From NCBI RefSeq assembly GCF_011250555.1, contig NZ_JAANMZ010000032.1, positions 1 to 52,488 of the forward strand: a DNA stretch of 52,488 nt, in the 5' to 3' direction. Shown here piece by piece: positions 1 to 8,422 of this stretch (positions are counted from its first letter, which is position 1; each line of letters opens with the position of its first letter). The notes under the pieces were generated by a model. That model saw nothing but the letters and a program-made list of their open reading frames with translations, was not told the DNA's origin and ran no database searches. Made by a program: the position numbers and the translations under genes. Origin of the DNA: Bacillus sp. MM2020_4 (lineage in GTDB: Bacteria; Bacillota; Bacilli; Bacillales; Cytobacillaceae).

Positions 1-4
1 TTGA

Positions 5-33
5 TTGAATAACAAAACAAAAGAGGTTATAAT
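5..33 (+). promoter_or_regulatory. Sigma-A type promoter of the amino-acid ABC operon
   Basis: The -35 hexamer TTGAAT (5-10) and the -10 hexamer TATAAT (28-33) are separated by exactly 17 bp. The predicted transcription start is near base 40, leaving a leader of about 60 nt before the binding-protein gene. No riboswitch-like structure is evident in that short AT-rich leader. Confidence 0.7.
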
Positions 34-102
34 TATCTATATTCAAAATATTATCAATTTTTTAATAAATAACTTTTATAAAAAAGTAATAGGAGGTCTA
101 TA

Positions 103-903
103 ATGAAAAAATTTAAGTTTGTATCAACAGTATTAATGGTGGCGTTTCTCTTACTTCTATCAGCCTGTGGAACTAGTAAATCAAGCGGAGAGGAAAAGAA
201 GACGTTAAGAGTTGTAACAGATGCCGCTTATGCCCCATTTGAGTACCAAGATAAAGGGGAGGTTGTCGGGTTTGATGTTGATTTCGTTAAAGCCGTCATT
301 AAGGAAGCAGGTTATGGCGTGAAGGTAGAGCATGTTGGCTGGGATCCAATCTTTGTTGAAATCGAAGGAAAGACAGCCGATGTAGCTGTATCAGCGATTA
401 CGATCACACCTGAGCGTCAGGAATCCTATGATTTCACAGTCCCATACTTCTTATCTAAAAATGAAATTCTCGTCCCAAAAGGCAGTACTGTTAAAAGTGC
501 AAAAGATTTAGAAGGCAAAAAGATTGCTGTACAAAATGGAACCACAGCCCAAACCATTGTTGAAAATCTGTATGGTAAAAACAACGATAAACTTAAAAAG
601 TTTGAAAATAACAATCTAGCAATCTTAGAGTTGAAAAATGGCGGTGTTGATGCAGTTGTTGCCGACAATACTGTTGTTGAAACATATGTAAAGAATAACC
701 CGAAAGATAATTTCGAATTCATTGAAGATGATACTGCATTTGACAAGGAATTCTATGGTTTATTGCTGCCAAAGGGAAGCAAGCTTAAAGGAGATTTAGA
801 CAAGGCCGTTAAAAAGGTCATTGATAATGGTACTTATGCTAAACTTTATAAAAAATGGTTTGATGTCGAGCCGGATGTACAAATTTTAAAAGATCAGCAA
901 TAG
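103..903 (+). CDS. Amino-acid ABC transporter substrate-binding lipoprotein
   Basis: This is the extracellular solute receptor of a polar amino-acid importer, 266 aa, of the bacterial extracellular solute-binding family 3. A lipoprotein signal peptide is visible: basic MKK, a hydrophobic stretch, then lipobox LSAC at residues 19-22, so Cys22 should be lipidated and tether the protein outside the membrane. The mature part starts with the family-typical pattern TLRVVTDAAYAPFEYQD and contains two alpha/beta lobes. The start follows AGGAGG seven bases upstream. It is the first gene of the importer operon, and a terminator follows it before the permease, which fits the usual excess of binding protein. 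Substrate is not determinable; arginine, glutamine or another polar amino acid (ArtP or GlnH-like) are the candidates. Confidence 0.93.
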   Translation: MKKFKFVSTVLMVAFLLLLSACGTSKSSGEEKKTLRVVTDAAYAPFEYQDKGEVVGFDVDFVKAVIKEAGYGVKVEHVGWDPIFVEIEGKTADVAVSAITITPERQESYDFTVPYFLSKNEILVPKGSTVKSAKDLEGKKIAVQNGTTAQTIVENLYGKNNDKLKKFENNNLAILELKNGGVDAVVADNTVVETYVKNNPKDNFEFIEDDTAFDKEFYGLLLPKGSKLKGDLDKAVKKVIDNGTYAKLYKKWFDVEPDVQILKDQQ

Positions 904-910
904 AGAATTA

Positions 911-952
911 AAATTGCGTAACTTCTAATCAATAGGCAGTTACGCAATTTTT
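911..952 (+). terminator. Intra-operon terminator after the binding-protein gene
   Basis: The arms AAATTGCGTAACT and AGTTACGCAATTT form a stem of about 13 bp followed by TTTTT. It sits between the binding protein and the permease. Partial readthrough would give much more binding protein than membrane components. Confidence 0.85.
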
Positions 953-1013
953 GATTAAATGAAAAGATTACTACATAGCACAATACCTACATACATAGTC
1001 AGGGGGATCGATA

Positions 1014-1670
1014 ATGGATTTTAGGTGGGATCTTATTGCGGAATACGCCCCTTTTTTTCTAAAGGGGACACTGATAACCATTGGGCTTTCGGTCGCAAGT
1101 ATTATCATTGGTTCAGTACTTGGTTTATTTATTGGTTTAGGAAAAATGATGCGAAAAAAGCTGTGGGCTATGCCCTTTCATTGGTATATTAACGTCTTTC
1201 GGGGCACACCGTTAATGGTGCAAATCTTATTAATTCATTTTGCCGTTGTTCCGGCGTTTTTGGGGACAACCAATGCCATTGTTGCCGCCATTTTAGCTCT
1301 ATCTTTAAACTCAGCAGCGTATGTGGCGGAAATATTCCGTGCCGGAATTCAATCGATTGATAAAGGGCAGATGGAGGCGGCGCGTTCGCTTGGGATGACA
1401 CATGTACAAGCAATGAAGAATGTTATTTTACCGCAAGCGTTTAAACGAATGATTCCACCGCTGGGCAATGAATTTATTGTCTTAATTAAGGATTCATCAC
1501 TTGCAGCCCTCATTGCTGCGCCGGAGCTAATGTACTGGGGCCGTGCAATGCAGGGGCAATATATGCGCCCGTGGGAACCGTATTTAACAGCAGCAGTTAT
1601 TTATCTCGTATTAACGCTTTCCTTAAACTTCCTGCTTAACCGACTTGAAAGGAGGATGGAAACAGAATGA
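1014..1670 (+). CDS. Amino-acid ABC transporter permease
   Basis: This is the inner-membrane channel subunit of the same importer, 218 aa, His/Glu/Gln/Arg/opine-type permease family. Several hydrophobic spans are visible. The cytoplasmic EAA loop, [20 protein letters not shown] around residues 122-141, docks onto the ATPase. The conserved FRGTPLMVQ motif follows the second span. GGGGGAT lies just upstream of the ATG. Its stop overlaps the start of the ATPase by 4 bp (ATGA), showing tight translational coupling. Only one permease gene is present, so it should act as a homodimer. Length matches ArtQ/YqiY-type subunits of Bacillus. Confidence 0.93.
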   Translation: MDFRWDLIAEYAPFFLKGTLITIGLSVASIIIGSVLGLFIGLGKMMRKKLWAMPFHWYINVFRGTPLMVQILLIHFAVVPAFLGTTNAIVAAILALSLNSAAYVAEIFRAGIQSIDKGQMEAARSLGMTHVQAMKNVILPQAFKRMIPPLGNEFIVLIKDSSLAALIAAPELMYWGRAMQGQYMRPWEPYLTAAVIYLVLTLSLNFLLNRLERRMETE

Positions 1671-2389
1671 TTGAGGTAAAAAATTTAAAGAAGTCGTTTG
1701 GATTGAATGAGGTTCTTAAAGATATCAATGTAACCGTTAAGCCGCAAGAGGTCGTTGTCGTGATTGGCCCCTCCGGCTCGGGAAAATCAACGTTTCTTCG
1801 CTGCATCAATATGCTAGAAACTATTACCGGCGGTCATGTCCTAATTGAAGGAATTGACCTAACAGATAAACAAACCGATATCAATAAAATTCGGACTGAA
1901 GTAGGGATGGTGTTCCAACAGTTCAATTTATTTCCACATAAAAAGGTTATCGAGAATATTATGCTGGCACCCATGAAGGTAAGGAATATTCCAGGTGATG
2001 AGGCGCGGGCAAAAGGGTTGGAGCTTTTGAAGAAGGTAGGATTGGCGGACAAGGCGGAGGCCTATCCTGATTCCTTATCCGGCGGCCAAAAGCAGCGGGT
2101 AGCGATTGCGAGAGCCTTAGCGATGGAACCTAAAATCATGCTGTTTGACGAGCCAACCTCTGCCCTTGACCCAGAAATGGTCGGCGAGGTTTTGGAAGTC
2201 ATGAAACAGCTTGCTAAAGAGGGAATGACAATGGTTGTTGTGACGCACGAAATGGGCTTCGCCAAAGAAGTAGGTGACCGGGTTATTTTTATGGATGGCG
2301 GTTTAATTGTCGAAGAAAACGTCCCAAGTGAGTTGTTTGACAATCCGAAAGAAGATAGAACGAGGGCGTTTTTGAGTAAGGTGTTATAA
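1667..2389 (+). CDS. Amino-acid ABC transporter ATP-binding protein
   Basis: This is the cytoplasmic ATPase that powers the importer, 240 aa. Walker A GPSGSGKS lies at residues 34-41, the Q-loop in [12 protein letters not shown], the ABC signature LSGGQKQ near 137, Walker B IMLFDEP near 156 and the H-loop in [13 protein letters not shown]. The protein is typical of the GlnQ/ArtR group in length and pattern. It is the last gene of the operon and is followed directly by a terminator. Which amino acid the system takes up cannot be read from this subunit. Confidence 0.95.
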   Translation: MIEVKNLKKSFGLNEVLKDINVTVKPQEVVVVIGPSGSGKSTFLRCINMLETITGGHVLIEGIDLTDKQTDINKIRTEVGMVFQQFNLFPHKKVIENIMLAPMKVRNIPGDEARAKGLELLKKVGLADKAEAYPDSLSGGQKQRVAIARALAMEPKIMLFDEPTSALDPEMVGEVLEVMKQLAKEGMTMVVVTHEMGFAKEVGDRVIFMDGGLIVEENVPSELFDNPKEDRTRAFLSKVL

Positions 2390-2397
2390 GAACTATA

Positions 2398-2426
2398 CAG
2401 GGGGCTGACAGCAGCTCCCTGTTTTT
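2398..2426 (+). terminator. Terminator of the amino-acid ABC operon
   Basis: The near-complementary arms CAGGGGGCTG and CAGCTCCCTG enclose a 4-nt loop and are followed by TTTTT. It lies eight bases after the ATPase stop. Confidence 0.85.
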
Positions 2427-2475
2427 GTTATGATAAATGGAAGGACTTACCACTTCTATTCAAGGAGGTAATTTT

Positions 2476-3093
2476 ATTAAATTTAGTACGAAAATACCGA
2501 AGTTCAATGAACAATCACATTCTGTATTAATGAAAGAAGGCTGGAAGCCGCTAAAAGAGCCGAAGAGCCTGACGAACGCTGCGTTACTCTCTGTGCCCTT
2601 TATGGTGATTAATGCCCTGCTCTCAATCGGAATCATCTATTGCTATTCCTCCTTTTCAATGCAGCGTTTTTCATTTATTAAGGGAAATTCAATCATACTT
2701 ACGATTGATTTAGGTGTGGTTTTGGCGATTTTGTTAATGGTCATCATTCATGAACTTTTCCATTTAATCTTTATTCCCAACTTTTTGAAATCCAAGGATA
2801 CTATTATTGGGCTAACCTGTTTTGGAGCGTTTGTGCATACAGAACAAATAATAACAAAAGCAAGGTTCTTGTTTATATCTGTGGCGCCTTTTTTGTTTCT
2901 GTCTATTTTGTTCCCTCTTATTCTAGCTATCTTCGGACTCATAACAGGAAATATCCTCGTTTTTATTTTGTTTAATGCACTCGGTGCATCCGTTGATATT
3001 CTTGGCTTTTTTTTGGTATTCATTCAGGTTCCGAAAAACGCAATCATAAGGAGTAATGGCATAAGAACGTACTGGAAAATGGTCGATGAATAA
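2476..3093 (+). CDS. Membrane protein, DUF3267 putative zincin peptidase; probable ATT start
   Basis: A multi-pass membrane protein of about 205 aa. The sequence HELFH (HExxH, near residue 92) at the end of a membrane span matches the zinc-site pattern of the DUF3267 putative zincin family, so an intramembrane or membrane-bound metalloprotease is possible but unproven. Four to five hydrophobic segments are visible. Start choice is unusual: a perfect AAGGAGGT (2462-2469) is followed at normal spacing by ATT (2476), with no ATG, GTG or TTG in frame nearby. The only upstream in-frame ATG, at 2437, has no ribosome site and lies right after the preceding terminator. I therefore favour ATT, with 2437 as the fallback. 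It is a single gene ending at a bidirectional terminator. Confidence 0.75.
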   Translation: MKFSTKIPKFNEQSHSVLMKEGWKPLKEPKSLTNAALLSVPFMVINALLSIGIIYCYSSFSMQRFSFIKGNSIILTIDLGVVLAILLMVIIHELFHLIFIPNFLKSKDTIIGLTCFGAFVHTEQIITKARFLFISVAPFLFLSILFPLILAIFGLITGNILVFILFNALGASVDILGFFLVFIQVPKNAIIRSNGIRTYWKMVDE

Positions 3094-3094
3094 A

Positions 3095-3127
3095 CAAAAA
3101 AACAGATAGGATCCTATCCGCTTTTTA
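3095..3127. terminator. Bidirectional terminator between convergent genes
   Basis: The perfect palindrome GATAGGATCCTATC (3105-3118) is flanked by an A-run on the left and TTTTT on the right, so it can stop transcription from both sides. It separates the DUF3267 gene from the convergent LysM gene. Confidence 0.65.
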
Positions 3128-3880
3128 AAATTGATTTGGGAATTGCTTGGTGATTCCGTCTGAAAAGGTGTCCGCCATTCCTCGTGCTTGTTTTTCAATC
3201 TGATCGTACACGGCGACATCGGCCTCAAAGTTTTTAATAATCATACAAATGGCCTCAAGCTTTGTCAGCTGCAAATGGTGGTTCATCATTTCATTGACGG
3301 CATCTCGCGGCCAGTTCAGTGGATTAATTCGGTTCATGAAGACGGCGATGTCTGCGGCATTCTGGAACCAACGTTTTTCCGCATCTGCTGCCGTATTATT
3401 GTCTCCCGCGACTGCTGCTTTGACGAGCTCAGCGGCAATCACAAGATGATCCTTAATCAAGGAGGCAAATTCGACACCAACGTGTTCTCCATAATAGGTT
3501 TTAAAGGCATTGCCCATATCGGTGGCATTTCGCAAGAGCCGTTTAATGACAAAATCAATATCCGGAAGCTTAAAGTTAAGGCTGATGATGGCCATTCGAG
3601 TCCAGGCAACATGCTCTTCCCATAAGACCCTCATAAAGATTCTTAACTCCATCTCTTCTTTACTGACGCAGCCAGTCCCGCATTTAGTACTTTGGGAAGC
3701 GGGTGCTTGATTAATAGGCATATGACGATAGGCGTAGGTGGGGATGGAAATTCCTTGGCCAACGAATAAGTTATAAGGGGTGACGCCCGGATTTGCAGCA
3801 ACAATAGCTTCAACGGACGATTGCATCTGCTGGGCAATTGACCACAGATTATCGCCAGGTTGGATTGTATAGGAACGCAT
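3125..3880 (-). CDS. LysM-domain protein with C-terminal helical (DUF2935-like) region
   Basis: A 251-aa protein. Residues 2-47 form one LysM module (YTIQPGDNLWSIAQQ ... GQGISIP), which binds the glycan backbone of peptidoglycan. No signal peptide precedes it, a pattern known from Bacillus spore-coat or mother-cell LysM proteins such as SafA. A linker with two cysteines (around 68-72) leads into about 170 residues of amphipathic helices with recurring His, Glu and Asp (WEEHVAW, KDHLVIAAEL), suggesting a helical bundle possibly able to hold metal; that is inference. An AAGGAGA site lies 13 nt before the ATG, a rather long spacing. It appears monocistronic. A spore-related role is plausible but the sequence does not prove it. 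Confidence 0.8.
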   Translation of the reverse strand: MRSYTIQPGDNLWSIAQQMQSSVEAIVAANPGVTPYNLFVGQGISIPTYAYRHMPINQAPASQSTKCGTGCVSKEEMELRIFMRVLWEEHVAWTRMAIISLNFKLPDIDFVIKRLLRNATDMGNAFKTYYGEHVGVEFASLIKDHLVIAAELVKAAVAGDNNTAADAEKRWFQNAADIAVFMNRINPLNWPRDAVNEMMNHHLQLTKLEAICMIIKNFEADVAVYDQIEKQARGMADTFSDGITKQFPNQF

Positions 3881-3962
3881 AACGAATCATTGTCTCCTTA
3901 AGAAGCCTTTTTTACTAAAAATATGCTTGGGCGAAAATAATGTTACGTGTCCTCCCCATTTT

Positions 3963-4000
3963 AAAAAATAAAAAAGACGACATGTGTAAATGTCATCTTT
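3963..4000 (-). terminator. Terminator of the 4015-4530 gene
   Basis: Read on the minus strand, GATGACAT and ATGTCGTC pair around a 6-nt loop and are followed by a T-rich tract (TTTTTTATTTTT). Confidence 0.8.
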
Positions 4001-4014
4001 CCCATCCCAGAAGA

Positions 4015-4530
4015 TCAATCTTCAAAATCAAATACCTCTACTATTTTGTCCGCTCTAACCCGGTTTTGACAAAGTTTAAACAGTTCCGTGAAAAATACCT
4101 CCACTTCATTTGGTGAGGGTGGCAATTTGATGTGAACCATAGTAGAGCCGAACATTTGCTTAAAATAGGCCTTTCGGTGATCATTTTTTCCGTCACGTTT
4201 AAACGGTTTATATGACCAAACAAGATGTGGCCCATCGTCAAGGTCTTTAATTTGCCGGATTTCCGCGCAGGTTGTCGACCGATCATGTGCATAGATAACC
4301 AAGTAATAATTATCGTTCCGATGCCAATCAATAAATAAGAAGTAGTAGCCCGTATCATTTTCCGGCCGTGAGACTTCATATGCGGCTAACGTTTGCTTGC
4401 CGTTCGTCCATTGATGAAACTTCGGAAGGGTGCCACCAATTGTTTCTAGCTTCCTAATCTCATAAGAGGCAGGCTTTGAGTCATTAATCTGATTTGCTAA
4501 ATAAATAGCTTGTTCCTTTTCCAACGTCAT
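4015..4530 (-). CDS. Hypothetical protein, 171 aa
   Basis: I do not recognise this gene. It encodes a soluble protein of 171 aa, mixed alpha/beta by appearance, with many aromatic residues in the middle (GYYFLFIDWHRNDNYYLVIYAH) and an acidic C-terminus. No signal peptide, membrane span or known catalytic motif is visible. Start is supported by AAGGAGAT seven bases upstream of the ATG, and the gene ends at a good terminator, so it is very likely real and expressed alone. It lies back to back with the large dynamin-type GTPase gene, about 290 bp away, which may mean shared regulation; nothing in the sequence demonstrates it. Confidence 0.75.
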   Translation of the reverse strand: MTLEKEQAIYLANQINDSKPASYEIRKLETIGGTLPKFHQWTNGKQTLAAYEVSRPENDTGYYFLFIDWHRNDNYYLVIYAHDRSTTCAEIRQIKDLDDGPHLVWSYKPFKRDGKNDHRKAYFKQMFGSTMVHIKLPPSPNEVEVFFTELFKLCQNRVRADKIVEVFDFED

Positions 4531-4817
4531 TTATCTCCTTAAGTGGTATGATTTTATTATACTTTTCTGAAAGGGAAAAAAGAAAGCTTGCATGGTAAAT
4601 GAAAGGCCGCTTAATTTCCTTAAAGGGTGCCATACCAACTGCTTCGTATTGTTTGTCTTCAAATTGAAACAAATCTGACATCTTTTTAAAAAATTCATCT
4701 GTTAGAATCGATATAATTGGGACTTAAAATCTGTACATACGGCGAATAGTATATGGAATAATTATGACTCTTTTCCATAAGAATGACATAGAGTGGTTGC
4801 AATTGGAGGGAAAGAAA

Positions 4818-7571
4818 ATGACGTTAGAAAAGCAATTAATACAAAAGACGTATTATAAAATGTTCATAAATGAGCATGAAGATATGCATCCGATTCGCGT
4901 CCTAGGTGAAGTGTTTCAGGAGGAGGCAAAACAGGATCTACCTGATTTATCGACTATTCGCTTTGCACAGGGTGAAGTCTACTTTCATCACAAAGATTTT
5001 GAAACCGCCATATTTAAATGGGAAAACATTATTAATGAACTCGAGCCGTGGGCAAAGAAGAACACGGGTGATGCTTATTATGAGCTTGGGCTGTTATCTG
5101 CAGCTGAGGATATCTATTGTGCGATCGCTTCCGAGGATCCAACATTAAAGACAGAAGTGGCCTTACAGTTATTTTCTCTATATATTGAGCGCGGGAAGGT
5201 AGAGGCAGCCGTTTCAACGATTAAAAAGACTATCGTAGCCAACCCAGATTATCCGAACGTCACCGAAATCGCCCGCAACTTTTTTGAAGAACGACAGGAT
5301 TGGGAAAATGCGGTTGAATTGGCAGTCACTGAGGCAAAACGGACAGATTCATTGGAATGGTTTGAAATTCTGAACACGTATATAAAAAAGGGTGTAACCA
5401 AACACCATGCGCCAAGCTATTTCTCCCAAGCGTTAATCCTATTATTTACTCTTGATAAAAGAAAGTTTGAGGAGCTTGTTTCGTCACTGTGGGATAGTTA
5501 CAAAAATGAAGAATCCTATTTTACTTGGTTAAGTGAAATCAACCATCTTTTATTAAATCTTGAACTCAGCCGAAATGAAAACTGGTCGGAGCTTTCAAGG
5601 CTTCATAAGGAACATTATTTTAGTTTAATTGAAGGAAGGTACTTTATTAAAGTACTGCAGGATTTTATTCCAGACTTATTAACCAATTGGTTTAGGTTGG
5701 CGGATGATTCAAATGTGGTATTAGCATCGGCTGCTGTGCTTTCATGGAATGAGCTATTTCCAGCGAGCATCAGTATGTCAATTGTGAGTGAAGCAGAAAA
5801 ATTGATTAGTTTAACGGAAACGGATATGGATGAACTTAATGAGTGCCTTTTATTGCTTGATTCCATCATGAGTTGGGCAAAGAAGCATGATATGGGGGAG
5901 AATAATCACATCAAGTGGTTTGTCCGCCAATTAGTCGATTTTGACACACAGCATCTTTTTATTACCGGATTAAGTGGTACGGGAAAATCCACTTTTGTGA
6001 ATACCGTTCTTGGAGAGGATCTGCAGGATAGTCCAACCTCTTCCATGGTGATGTTTAAGCATGCGCCTACGTTAGAAATCACAGAAATCACGGATAGAGA
6101 GGTTACTAGCTTACCTGAATTTGCTGATTTTCAAGAACGCATGGATCGCCGCCGGAATGCACTGGAATCCATCATTGAATTTAACCAGCCGAATGGTTTT
6201 TTACAGGAGAATAAGGTTGCTTTCATTGATACCCCTGGATTGAAGGGAAATCCCCATTATGATCGCTATGAAGTGTTGAAAAACTTGCATGTTGCTGATT
6301 CCGTTCTCTTTGTCCTTGATGCAAATGCACCGTTTACGGAAAAAGAGCAGATGGCGCTTAAGCAGATCCAGGAGTTAGCACCAGATATACCGGTTCATTT
6401 TCTATTGAGTAAAATGGATACAATTGTTGGTGAGCGTGAAGCTCTTCGCATTTTTGATGAAACTAGGGTCTCGATTCATTCCTATTTACCTGATGCAAGG
6501 GTGTTTGCTTTTTCATCGCAATACGAAGGCGGACAGCAACAGGAATTAACCGCGTTTATTCATTCCATTAAGAAGACAAGAAATATTGAGGATAAGCGTC
6601 TAGCAAAACTGTTGTATTTTATTCGCACTACGATTGCGAGCCTGCTGCAAAAACGGATTGATGTAGAAAATCAGCTGGTTGAGTCGATTCGGTGGAACGA
6701 AGAAATGCTGATGAAGTTAAATGGAGCAGTAAACCAACTGAAGGATACCGAAGTACAAAAAATACAGACAATCGCGAAATCGTTCCGAGCTATAAAGGAA
6801 ACGATTGAAAAAGATTTATCAGATAGTGTTCGGAAAATGCTTCAAGAGTGTTCCTCATTAATTAAGGAAGATAGTAACTTCAGTAAAATTCACTTAGAAC
6901 TCAATGATGAAATGAATCGAAAAATCCAAGCCTATTTGGAACAAACAGTTTTGCCGAAATTTTACCGTTCGCTGCAGGAATGGATTGAACATGGCAAAGA
7001 GGAGCTTGAGCAAAGTCAGGAATTTTTGAATGAGATGGGTGACGGTTTTAATCATATGTATGGCGAAGAGCGGCTCAAGCTTGAATGTGATTTTAAGGTG
7101 CTTGACGATTGGCGGCGTGATACTGATCGAATGACAAGCCGTTTTCAGCTTGAAAGCATTAATATTCTGCTCCGCCGTACACCAGCACAATTTTTATTAA
7201 AAAGCGCCGGGAAACTATTTGGCGCCCTATCGCAAAATAAGGCACTGCTTTTTAATAAATACAAAGCCTTTGTGGAGAATGAAGATTATTCTGAAGCAAT
7301 TGCTGCGGTTAATAAGCAATTTTTTCAGCCGTTTGAGCTGTTTGAAAAATCATTGGAGCGCGACATCACTTTGTTTTTCAGGAGTCCACTGAATGTATTA
7401 AATGATTCTGTCGAAGAGGCACGCGAGGGTATTCAGACAAACCAAGAAATGCTAAACAAAATGAACACCAACCCAGAAATGTTCCGCGATCCCCTGACAC
7501 TGTTTGATGTTAGACTGCGTCAGTTTGAATGGATGACAATCGCCGGAAAAGGAATGCAAACAATCTACTGA
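4818..7571 (+). CDS. Dynamin-family GTPase with N-terminal TPR-like repeats
   Basis: A 917-aa protein. The first roughly 350 residues are helical and TPR-like (an alternating pattern such as AYYELGLLSAAEDIYCAIA), a protein-binding platform. The GTPase domain follows: G1 GLSGTGKST near residue 383, G2 threonine in PTSSMVMF, G3 DTPGL near 470 and G4 LSKMD near 529. The last 350 residues are long helices with a more hydrophobic patch (FLLKSAGKLFGALS), as expected for the stalk and membrane-contact part of bacterial dynamin-like proteins. A likely role is GTP-driven membrane remodelling or repair; this is family inference. Start at 4818 is chosen because GGAGGG precedes it; an in-frame ATG at 4764 lacks a ribosome site. 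It has a single GTPase, unlike the double DynA of B. subtilis, and no partner gene next to it. Confidence 0.85.
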   Translation: MTLEKQLIQKTYYKMFINEHEDMHPIRVLGEVFQEEAKQDLPDLSTIRFAQGEVYFHHKDFETAIFKWENIINELEPWAKKNTGDAYYELGLLSAAEDIYCAIASEDPTLKTEVALQLFSLYIERGKVEAAVSTIKKTIVANPDYPNVTEIARNFFEERQDWENAVELAVTEAKRTDSLEWFEILNTYIKKGVTKHHAPSYFSQALILLFTLDKRKFEELVSSLWDSYKNEESYFTWLSEINHLLLNLELSRNENWSELSRLHKEHYFSLIEGRYFIKVLQDFIPDLLTNWFRLADDSNVVLASAAVLSWNELFPASISMSIVSEAEKLISLTETDMDELNECLLLLDSIMSWAKKHDMGENNHIKWFVRQLVDFDTQHLFITGLSGTGKSTFVNTVLGEDLQDSPTSSMVMFKHAPTLEITEITDREVTSLPEFADFQERMDRRRNALESIIEFNQPNGFLQENKVAFIDTPGLKGNPHYDRYEVLKNLHVADSVLFVLDANAPFTEKEQMALKQIQELAPDIPVHFLLSKMDTIVGEREALRIFDETRVSIHSYLPDARVFAFSSQYEGGQQQELTAFIHSIKKTRNIEDKRLAKLLYFIRTTIASLLQKRIDVENQLVESIRWNEEMLMKLNGAVNQLKDTEVQKIQTIAKSFRAIKETIEKDLSDSVRKMLQECSSLIKEDSNFSKIHLELNDEMNRKIQAYLEQTVLPKFYRSLQEWIEHGKEELEQSQEFLNEMGDGFNHMYGEERLKLECDFKVLDDWRRDTDRMTSRFQLESINILLRRTPAQFLLKSAGKLFGALSQNKALLFNKYKAFVENEDYSEAIAAVNKQFFQPFELFEKSLERDITLFFRSPLNVLNDSVEEAREGIQTNQEMLNKMNTNPEMFRDPLTLFDVRLRQFEWMTIAGKGMQTIY

Positions 7572-7576
7572 ACATG

Positions 7577-7607
7577 GAAGATGTCCAAAGGGCATCTTCT
7601 TTTTTTA
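7577..7607 (+). terminator. Terminator of the dynamin-family gene
   Basis: GAAGATGTCC and GGGCATCTTC form a 10-bp stem with an AAA loop and are followed by an uninterrupted T run. Confidence 0.9.
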
Positions 7608-7630
7608 GTTAAAGAATATAAAAGTTTCGA

Positions 7631-7762
7631 CTTTGAGAATTGTCTAGCTGTTGCGCCTAGGGTCTCGGGGTCATAAGCCAATCAGTCAAGAAGGTTAAAG
7701 TGCAACCTTCTCGCCTGCTCGTCTTATGCCTGTCGCCCCTGAGCAAGGCGCTTCCGCTTTTC
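7631..7762 (+). repeat. Bacillaceae-type intergenic repeat, copy A
   Basis: This roughly 130-bp element opens with CTTTGAGAATTGTCTAGCT and closes with GCGCTTCCGCTTTTC, and contains complementary stretches such as GGTCATAAG and CTTATGCC. It resembles from memory the dispersed GC-richer intergenic repeats of many Bacillus genomes. A diverged copy lies in opposite orientation at 30275-30431, sharing the first end nearly base for base. No ORF is present. It fills most of the 310-bp gap before the ECF sigma gene. Confidence 0.7.
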
Positions 7763-7767
7763 TAATC

Positions 7768-7832
7768 TTAAGAAATTTTTAAGATTGTCTTAAATGAATG
7801 TTAAGATTTTTCGATTAGTATTAAGATACTAT
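7768..7832 (+). promoter_or_regulatory. Four 11-bp-phased TTAAGA-like boxes and -10 of the ECF sigma promoter
   Basis: Half-sites TTAAGA (7768), TTAAGA (7779), TTAAAT (7790) and TTAAGA (7801) repeat with exact 11-bp period. A fifth TTAAGA at 7821 is out of phase. A -10 hexamer TACTAT (7827-7832) begins 26 bp after the start of the last phased box, which covers the -35 region. Direct repeats with 11-bp period are the known binding pattern of OmpR/PhoB-type response regulators. The same layout precedes the ABC exporter at 13573. Confidence 0.65.
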
Positions 7833-7882
7833 TTAAATTCACTGGACGAGTGTACATTTTTGAAAGGATGGTAGGAGGGATA

Positions 7883-8401
7883 ATGGTGAATAAGATTGAT
7901 TTTTCAGAGGTATATAGAATGTACTATAAACGTCTTTTTCATATAAGCTATTCTATCACTAGGGATTTGCATCTAGCAGAGGATGTCGTTCAGGAAACGT
8001 TTATTAAAGCGATGAAAAAGGTTGAAACAATCGAAGAAGAAAAGAAGATGGGTGCCTGGTTATCCGTCATTGCTACCAGAACGGCGATTGATTATGTCCG
8101 AAGCGAACGGAAAAAGCATGCAACCTTGATGGAAGAGGATATGCTTGAATGCTTGGGAACGGAAATGATGCAAAACGTCGAGGAGGAAGTGGAACTAGCG
8201 AGTTTTCAGGAGCAAGTGAATGCCGCTATTGCAACGCTCACCACCGAATACCAAGCGGTGCTTAATCTTAAGCTTTTGCATGGTTTAAAGGAGTATGAAA
8301 TTGCCAGCGTCCTCGATATCAAGCCAAGCACGGTGAAAACGAGAATCTATCGAGCAAGAAAACAACTAAAATTACTGTTTCTCAAACAGCTAACGGCTTA
8401 A
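7883..8401 (+). CDS. ECF-type RNA polymerase sigma factor
   Basis: A cytoplasmic alternative sigma factor of about 172 aa. Region 2 is seen in YYKRLFHISYSITRDLHLAEDVVQETFIKAM, with the core-binding DVVQETF motif. Region 4 is seen at the C-terminus in LNLKLLHGLKEYEIASVL ... STVKTRIYRARKQL, the helix-turn-helix for the -35 element. GGAGGG (7874-7879) supports initiation at ATG 7883 or the adjacent GTG 7886 rather than the ATG at 7850. No anti-sigma gene follows, which is unusual for ECF factors. Control by a two-component system through the boxes just upstream is the likely alternative. It appears monocistronic. Confidence 0.9.
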   Translation: MVNKIDFSEVYRMYYKRLFHISYSITRDLHLAEDVVQETFIKAMKKVETIEEEKKMGAWLSVIATRTAIDYVRSERKKHATLMEEDMLECLGTEMMQNVEEEVELASFQEQVNAAIATLTTEYQAVLNLKLLHGLKEYEIASVLDIKPSTVKTRIYRARKQLKLLFLKQLTA

Positions 8402-8422
8402 ATATATGCAGTAGAACCGGAA

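Noticed and set aside
4484..4681. A 65-codon minus-strand frame upstream of the unknown gene at 4015-4530
   Set aside because: It has no ribosome site and overlaps the start of a well-supported gene on the same strand. The protein looks plausible, but I cannot support it.
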